Assembly (NCBI GenBank): GCA_036939355.1
Contig: JALLAP010001365.1
Span: forward strand, 1 to 11,401
Length of the DNA: 11,401 nt
Direction of reading: 5' to 3'
From: Thalassiosira profunda
Lineage: Eukaryota; Bacillariophyta; Thalassiosirophyceae; Thalassiosirales; Thalassiosiraceae
In this document: piece after piece, positions 6,990-11,401 of the stretch
Layout: each line of letters begins with the position of its first letter
Numbering within the stretch: position 1 is the first letter of the stretch
Made by a program: the position numbers and the translations under genes
The notes under the pieces: generated by a model
What the model was told of the DNA's origin: nothing
What the model saw: only the letters and a program-made list of their open reading frames with translations
Databases searched by the model: none

Positions 6990-8686
6990 CTACTTCACAA
7001 TCCTCTTATTCAGCCACCGCAGCAGTGATTCGTGAGTCTCTTCGGGATTGTCGTCAAATGGCATGTGGCCCGAACTCAGTGTATCGATAGAGGTCATTCC
7101 CTTCCCGCCCCGGTTGTTGGCCACACGATCGCAATAAAACTGTCCCACATCGCCTTGTATCGGAGTGACAGCGTCCTCGAGCCCCCAAATCAAATGCAGG
7201 GGCATGGCATCCAAAATCTCTGGATACATCTCGTGATACTCTTTTGGAGTCTTTCCTGCGTCGTTGCAGTAGATCTGTTTGATAAAGGCCGTGCACGCAC
7301 AAAAACTGGGCCGGCACGTAATTTTTACGTACGTACTTTTACGTACGTACCCATATTATTTTTGTCAATATCAAGGGGTCTCCGAAGCACTTGTTATCTA
7401 CCGCTGCGCCTTACCAATGCTTGAATGGTCCAATCCGAGGCTGCAAAGCGTTTATGAATGCATCAAACTAAATGTTTTGGGTGTTGGTTTGGGTATCATA
7501 AGCCGGCTAGATTCGCATTGCAATTAGTATGACAGAAGTGCATGTAGAGCCCGCATGACTAAAATACCGGCTTATTCAGCGACATTTATCCCCAACGGAT
7601 GTCAGAAATGAAATCTACATGCAATTTTAGGCCAGACAAGGTCCTACCGACATAATTTCGGCCGACATTGCTTGATTGCGATTCAGCGTTCGACTGACTT
7701 TTGCTAGGTGCGCGCCTGACAAAAAAACTGGTCCGGCGAGCGCCGGACCAGTTTTTTCGAAAAAAGGGGGCGCGCACGGCCTTTATCGATTCGACCACTC
7801 CCTCCACATCGACAGTCTTTGCAGGATTGTAAAAGGAATCGACGAGCTCCGTGTCCACTCTCTCCGGAGAAACGATGTAGAGACTCTTCAAAGCATCTTC
7901 GAGCAGTTCCTTAGTCACAATGTTGTTGATCGCGTACCGGAGTAGGGGTTTGTTGCCAAAGATCAGCCCGTTAAGCACGTCAAACAGCCCATTGAACACT
8001 GTTCGCTGCAACTCATTGAATTCTGGATTCTTAACGACGTTTCTCGAGTTCAACCCCACCCCGCAGTTGAAGAGACACAGTCCCTTTACCCTCGATCCTT
8101 CACCCTTGTTGTTTCCGGCCAGGTAGGCAAACACATTCTCACGATCGGCGGTCGATTCGATGAAATCTCCCGTGGCAGCCGATAGCGCCACGAGCGATCC
8201 AATGCTGTTACCCATGAGCAACACGTTCTCCAGCTCATGATGCCTGGCGTAGTCGTCCACCATCTCTCCCCACAAATTGATGGAATACTCCACGTTTGCA
8301 TCCTCTTCCTCAGTATACGGTTTGGAAGACCGCCCCTGCCCGAGCAAGTCCAACGCGTGGACGTTGTATCCCTCGCCCTCGAGCACCGCCATGGTCTCCC
8401 GCCAATAGACGGTGGATGCGCCGAATCCATGCAAAAGAATGGCCGTCTTTCCATTGGCATCGGCGTCGGTTGGCGTCCGCAAGTCCGCGAAGATGTCGTG
8501 GCCTCGCCACTTCCAAAAGGCGCCGCTGCCGGTTGGCGCCTCGGCGACCGATTCCGCGGCCGCAGTGGACGCCAGGGCCGTGGGCGAAGGAGCCCGAAGG
8601 GGAGCAACGGGTTGGAAGGCAAAGCCCTCGGCGAACAGCGGCACCGAGGCGAGCGCCAGCAACGCCGGGAATTTGGATTTGGCCAT
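6990..8686 (-). CDS. Alpha/beta hydrolase, probably plastid-targeted, interrupted by a TIR-bounded intron
   Basis: Two exons, complement(join(6990..7274,7778..8686)), give 397 residues. The start has a hydrophobic signal peptide (about residues 5-20) ending in AEGFAFQPVAPLR, which fits the heterokont ASAFAP-type site, then an Ala/Ser/Pro-rich transit-like segment to about residue 55. The alpha/beta hydrolase core follows: oxyanion motif LHGFGAS (HGFG 86-89), YNVHALDLLGQGRSS, nucleophile elbow GNSIGS with Ser161, a long cap region, LIWGLEDAVTP with Asp337, and SGHMPFDDNP with His373. The triad is complete only if both exons are joined. The fold and HGFG/DLLGQG motifs resemble pheophytinase-like and other chloroplast hydrolases, but the substrate is unknown. 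If the 503-nt interruption were not spliced, a 366-residue protein without catalytic Asp and His would result. Confidence 0.85.
7323..7350. repeat. Tandem 14-bp duplication TTTTACGTACGTAC x2
   Basis: Two perfect adjacent copies (7323-7336 and 7337-7350) lie inside the element near its left terminal repeat. They share the ACGTACGTAC core with the promoter tracts at 3081-3099 and 5829-5850. Confidence 0.85.
7498..7623. repeat. Internal inverted repeats of the element
   Basis: ATAAGCCGG (7498-7506) is the reverse complement of CCGGCTTAT (7567-7575), and TGCATGTAGA (7539-7548) of TCTACATGCA (7614-7623). They interlock rather than nest, and are typical of palindrome-rich non-autonomous elements. 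Confidence 0.7.
7708..7777. repeat. Long nested hairpin at the intron 5' splice site
   Basis: The inner perfect stem AAAAAACTGGTCCGGCG (7722-7738) pairs with CGCCGGACCAGTTTTTT (7741-7757) around a 2-nt loop. An outer 9-bp stem pairs GTGCGCGCC (7708-7716) with GGCGCGCAC (7769-7777). In the transcript, the outer stem contains the first nine intron bases, including the GTGCGC donor. Confidence 0.9.
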
Positions 8687-9022
8687 TGTGCCTATGTTGC
8701 ACAGATATGCACCGGACGCGAGCTCGCGTGCGAGGCAGGGCTGGGACGCTTTCGAGCCGATGCCACGCGCGCTGATGATGAAGGTGAATGGGTTTTATGA
8801 AGCGCCGCTGCTGGCGGCCGCGGCTCGGCTCCGTCTTCTCTCGCGGCTACGGCCACGGCCACGGCCACGTTGCAATGCGGTTGCGTGGCCTAAACTTTTG
8901 GCGGGAAAAGATACCCCCCCTCCTCTTCTCCTCGGCCTAACAGGCAGCGTCGCTGCCGCACTCGCCCCTCTTCCTGCTCCCCGGCGGCCTCATTCTCCCC
9001 TGCATCCTGTCAGTGCTGCACA
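8687..9022. promoter_or_regulatory. Divergent promoter with GGCCAC triplet and E2F-like site
   Basis: These 336 bp lie between the hydrolase and amidohydrolase starts. They hold three tandem GGCCAC units (8851-8868), the last of which can pair with CGTGGCC at 8884-8890, and TTTGGCGGGAAA at 8897-8908, which matches the E2F/DP consensus. The stretch near the plus-strand start is C/T-rich. No TATA box is clear. Confidence 0.45.
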
Positions 9023-10063
9023 ATGGCGTCGGCTCCTCCCTCGCCCGGCTACCCCGCGGAGGTGGTGGATCCCCACCACCACTTCCTCGACACGGCCAAC
9101 ACCTCCTTCCAGACCTTTCTTCGCAAGGTGGCGGGATCTGACATCACATCACTGCCCGAGGACTACACGCGCGACGTAATCGAGCCCCTCGCAAAACACG
9201 GCGTGAAATTCGCCGGCTCGGTCCACGTCGAGGCCATGCCCGACAACGGCGTCGAGGAGGTGGCTTGGGTCGAACAGATGGCGGGGTGCGGATACGTGAG
9301 GGGCTTCGTCGCCTCGTGCGATCTGACGCGGGACGACGTCGAGGAGGAATTGCAACGGCTGGCGAAGGCCTCGCCGAAGCTGCGGGGGATACGCTGGATC
9401 TTGGACAGCGTGGGCAAGTTCGAGGGGGGCACGACGGCGACGCACGTGGCCACGCTGCGGCACGACGGCGTGGACTACCTCAAATCGCCTAAATTTGAGC
9501 GGGGATTGGCGCTGTTGGAGAAACACAATCTTTCCTTCGACTTGCAGTGCGCGCCCATCCAGTTGGTCGAGTCGGCGGCGGCGTTGATGGGGAGATATCC
9601 CAATCTGAAGGTGTGCATCGATCACCTGGGCAAGCCCCGGACGGTGTTGGGGACGGACCTGCTGGAGGACGAAAGGACGGTCAACCCCAACGTGATACCC
9701 AACGAGAAGGAGATGGAAGTCTGGCGGAAGGGAATGAAGGCCATGGCGGCGCTACCCAACGTCTACGTCAAACTATCAATGATGGGATACGCCGTCCCCG
9801 GATGGATACGCACGCAAGAGCGACGCGAGGTGCTCAAATCCATCGTGCGAGAGATTGTCGATATGTTTGGGGCCGCGCGGTGCATGGTCGCGTGGAATTG
9901 GCACGTGAATGGCGCGGTGTCAGACGCCGATAATCTGAGCAAAGTTGGTCCGGATGCCATCGAATTGCTCGATAGCTTCGTGTCGTTCTTTGAAGGATAT
10001 ACCGAGGAGCAAACCAAGAGGCTCTTTTCGGGAACTGCCAAGGAATTCTATCGTTTGGAGTGA
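9023..10063 (+). CDS. Amidohydrolase-2 family metal-dependent hydrolase (fuconolactonase/PDC-lactonase-like)
   Basis: This gene encodes 346 residues from the ATG at 9023 (CACAATGGCG). It opens at once with EVVDPHHHFLDT (HxH at His18/His20), as in COG3618/amidohydrolase-2 TIM-barrel lactonases and decarboxylases. Further landmarks are GSVHVEA (His68), RGIRWIL, LSFDLQCAP, CIDHLGKP (His201), VYVKLSMMG and ARCMVAWNWHVNG near the C-terminus. The family hydrolyses sugar lactones (L-fuconolactone, galactarolactone) or aromatic lactones (2-pyrone-4,6-dicarboxylate). The last strand usually carries a catalytic Asp or, in one subfamily, Asn; here Asn292 occupies it, within WNW. There is no targeting sequence, so a cytosolic location is likely. 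The substrate cannot be told from sequence. The stop is 28 bp from that of convergent ALG1. Confidence 0.85.
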   Translation: MASAPPSPGYPAEVVDPHHHFLDTANTSFQTFLRKVAGSDITSLPEDYTRDVIEPLAKHGVKFAGSVHVEAMPDNGVEEVAWVEQMAGCGYVRGFVASCDLTRDDVEEELQRLAKASPKLRGIRWILDSVGKFEGGTTATHVATLRHDGVDYLKSPKFERGLALLEKHNLSFDLQCAPIQLVESAAALMGRYPNLKVCIDHLGKPRTVLGTDLLEDERTVNPNVIPNEKEMEVWRKGMKAMAALPNVYVKLSMMGYAVPGWIRTQERREVLKSIVREIVDMFGAARCMVAWNWHVNGAVSDADNLSKVGPDAIELLDSFVSFFEGYTEEQTKRLFSGTAKEFYRLE

Positions 10064-10091
10064 TTCTGGGAGAAGTGTCACCTCGTAAGCA

Positions 10092-11401
10092 TTATTCATC
10101 GTCAACATCATCGTCCCAGTCGCCCACGACCAAGTGCTGCGCGCACTCCTCCCAGTTCTCCTTCCACCGCGTCATGCCCCGAATGTTCCGCCTGTATGTT
10201 TCGAGCCGGTTGGTTGCAACGTCTCCGGGATATCCGGCCAGTAACTCGAACAGCTGATCGGCCAGCTCCGCTCCATTCTCGAAGATGCGGCCGTTGACGC
10301 CGTCCTCCACCAGTTCGCCGAGACAATCGAAGCCGATGGCGCAGACGGGCACCTGGCACCCGAACATGTCGAGCACCTTCATTGGCAGATCCAATCCGCT
10401 CGTGGACGTGTGCAGCGATATACCCAACGTGGCGCACCCCAGCAGCGTGGGGTAGTCGCTCGCCTCGAGCCAGAGGGTTTGTATGTTGATGCAGGGATGC
10501 GCCTCGTTGAATTGTTCGAGGTACGGCCGGTAGTACTCTTTTTGCGGTCCTTTGCCGGTCACGATCACCATTATCTTCGGAAATCGGCCGTCGTCGTACG
10601 TGGTGTCAATCTTTTGGTGGAGGTCCTCCAGCGCCTCGAGCAGTATCGAGAAATCCTCGTCCGGCGTCCACGAGGTGCTGCTGACCAGCAACGCCGGCCT
10701 GTCGCTCCGCAGCAGCACGGTTGGCGCATCGCCCTTCCGAATGCACTGGCGCTGGGTGAACGCCGTTCGTTCTATAAACCCCGTTTCGTCCTCGCGGTCC
10801 GACGAAGACTTGTCCAGTTTGTGCGCCCCCAATTGCAGCCGGCAGAACAGTTCGTGCTGTTCCTCGACGCTCGTCGGTCGAAACATCAGGGGCGGCTTGT
10901 CGTACAAAACCCGCACCCGCTCCCCGCGCACGCCGAAGTGCTCGGCGAGCCAGTCCTTCATCGACAGGGTAACAGTCAGGTGGGCGTCCGCGAGGGGCGC
11001 CATCAACCCCTCGTGCCATTTTGCAAGCGCCCGAATCGTTCTTTGCGCAAATGCCCGAAGGCCGGACGATCGCGGAGCGGGAGGTTCGAACATGGTGTAT
11101 CCCAGATTGTGCCAGTCGACGACCAACCGCGGCCGATGTCCCCTTCGTACTCTCTGCCACACGCAGTACAGGTAGGCCAGAAGAAGCGTCGGCACCGATG
11201 GCGGATTCTGCACTAATAAAACGTCTGCTGGGATTGTCGTGTGAGGGACGCGAGGTAGTTTGATCCACAGAGTGCCCATCACGCAATATAAGAGCGACAG
11301 CAGCCGCAGCGGGTAATACACGAGACGGTGAATCGCATTCTTTCGTGGAGGCTGATACGGCGCCATGCGCAACACATGCAATTTTCCGCGATAAGGCGGC
11401 C
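10092..11401 (-). CDS. ALG1: ALG1-type beta-1,4-mannosyltransferase (chitobiosyldiphosphodolichol), 5' partial
   Basis: The minus-strand frame stays open to the right edge (about 435 codons visible), so the N-terminus, including the ALG1 GDxGRSPRMxYH motif, lies outside; the ATG at 11366 is internal by homology. ALG1 (GT33) adds the first mannose to GlcNAc2-PP-dolichol on the cytosolic face of the ER in N-glycan assembly. Diagnostic blocks are VQNPPSVPTLL (about 11213-11180), VVDWHNLGYT (about 11123-11094), YDKPPLMFRP, SSTSWTPDEDFSILLEAL (starting 10682), IVTGKGPQKEYY, TLWLEASDYPTLLG, HTSTSGLDLPMKVLDMFG (about 10412-10359), and ELVEDGVNGRIF with the nucleotide-sugar-binding Glu region. The C-terminal tail is acidic (GDWDDDVDDE). 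No intron is seen in the visible part. Confidence 0.93.
   Translation of the reverse strand, partial: PPYRGKLHVLRMAPYQPPRKNAIHRLVYYPLRLLSLLYCVMGTLWIKLPRVPHTTIPADVLLVQNPPSVPTLLLAYLYCVWQRVRRGHRPRLVVDWHNLGYTMFEPPAPRSSGLRAFAQRTIRALAKWHEGLMAPLADAHLTVTLSMKDWLAEHFGVRGERVRVLYDKPPLMFRPTSVEEQHELFCRLQLGAHKLDKSSSDREDETGFIERTAFTQRQCIRKGDAPTVLLRSDRPALLVSSTSWTPDEDFSILLEALEDLHQKIDTTYDDGRFPKIMVIVTGKGPQKEYYRPYLEQFNEAHPCINIQTLWLEASDYPTLLGCATLGISLHTSTSGLDLPMKVLDMFGCQVPVCAIGFDCLGELVEDGVNGRIFENGAELADQLFELLAGYPGDVATNRLETYRRNIRGMTRWKENWEECAQHLVVGDWDDDVDDE

Larger units (their letters stand above)
7275..7777 (-). other. 503-nt intron (phase 0) in the alpha/beta hydrolase gene
   Basis: The minus strand reads AAGGCC|GTGCGC at the donor and TATCAAACAG|ATC at the acceptor. 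Splicing joins ...VVESIKA to IYCNDAGKT in frame, as expected of an alpha/beta hydrolase. It is about six times longer than the other two introns in the window. Almost all of it coincides with an inverted-repeat-bounded element (7281-7787): the donor lies inside one terminal repeat and the acceptor AG lies just outside the other. Confidence 0.75.
7281..7787. mobile_element. MITE-like element with terminal inverted repeats, forming an intron
   Basis: GATAAAGGCCGTGC at 7281-7294 is repeated as its exact reverse complement, GCACGGCCTTTATC, at 7774-7787. A second subterminal pair, AAAAACTGGxCCGGC, occurs inside both ends (about 7301-7315 and, inverted, about 7742-7756). Removing 7284-7784 plus one copy of an AT dinucleotide restores an uninterrupted codon series (GAA TCG ATC AAA CAG), so insertion at a GATC site with a 2-bp duplication is plausible; a TA duplication is also formally readable but would leave the gene out of frame. 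No transposase frame is visible inside, so the element would be non-autonomous. The class is uncertain. Confidence 0.65.

Noticed and set aside
6990..7229. Separate small minus-strand gene of 79 residues
   Set aside because: It carries the Asp and His of the alpha/beta hydrolase triad and reads in frame with exon 1 after removal of the 503-nt intron; it is exon 2, not a gene.
7273..7286. TA target duplication, as in Tc1/mariner-type MITEs
   Set aside because: TA can be read at both ends, but removing the element with one TA would leave the hydrolase out of frame; the AT reading restores it. Kept only as an alternative.
1..11401. Bacterial or viral origin, tRNA, rRNA or CRISPR content
   Set aside because: Spliced genes, organelle presequences and ALG1 show eukaryotic nuclear DNA; no RNA gene fold, spaced repeat array or viral hallmark gene was seen.

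Overview
The window looks like nuclear DNA of a photosynthetic stramenopile, most likely a diatom. Four things point there: GT-AG introns inside otherwise compact genes, mitochondrial-type presequences, an N-terminus resembling the heterokont bipartite plastid presequence (hydrophobic signal peptide followed by a GFAFQP 'ASAFAP-like' site), and a MenB (phylloquinone pathway) gene. I see no operons, Shine-Dalgarno-driven starts, rRNA, tRNA or CRISPR. The species is an inference and cannot be fixed from the sequence.

Layout, left to right. (1) A plus-strand FtsH-like membrane AAA+ ATPase enters from the left edge (its start is outside) and ends at 1904 without any M41 peptidase domain. (2) Two minus-strand paralogs lie head to tail: copy 1 (1937-3020, 332 aa) and copy 2 (3232-4267, 317 aa). 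Both have mitochondrial-like presequences and belong to a family I cannot name. Each has one short intron (85 and 82 nt) at a different position. (3) A 472-bp divergent spacer leads to a plus-strand four-helix membrane protein (4740-5513). (4) A plus-strand MenB, 1,4-dihydroxy-2-naphthoyl-CoA synthase (6003-6953), ends in the peroxisomal tripeptide SKL. (5) A minus-strand, probably plastid-targeted alpha/beta hydrolase (6990-8686) is split by a 503-nt intron whose ends are terminal inverted repeats, so the intron looks transposon-derived. (6) A divergent promoter (8687-9022) with an E2F-like site leads to a plus-strand amidohydrolase-2 (fuconolactonase-like) protein (9023-10063). (7) A minus-strand ALG1-type mannosyltransferase runs off the right edge.

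The genes do not form one pathway; the order is that of a compact eukaryotic chromosome. Three convergent pairs are separated by only 28-36 bp between stop codons, so their 3' UTRs must overlap.

The strongest leads are the inverted-repeat-bounded, in-frame intron with a long hairpin at its 5' splice site (introner-like), the PTS1 on MenB, the peptidase-less FtsH-like ATPase with a long insertion, and the tandem paralogs with discordant introns.
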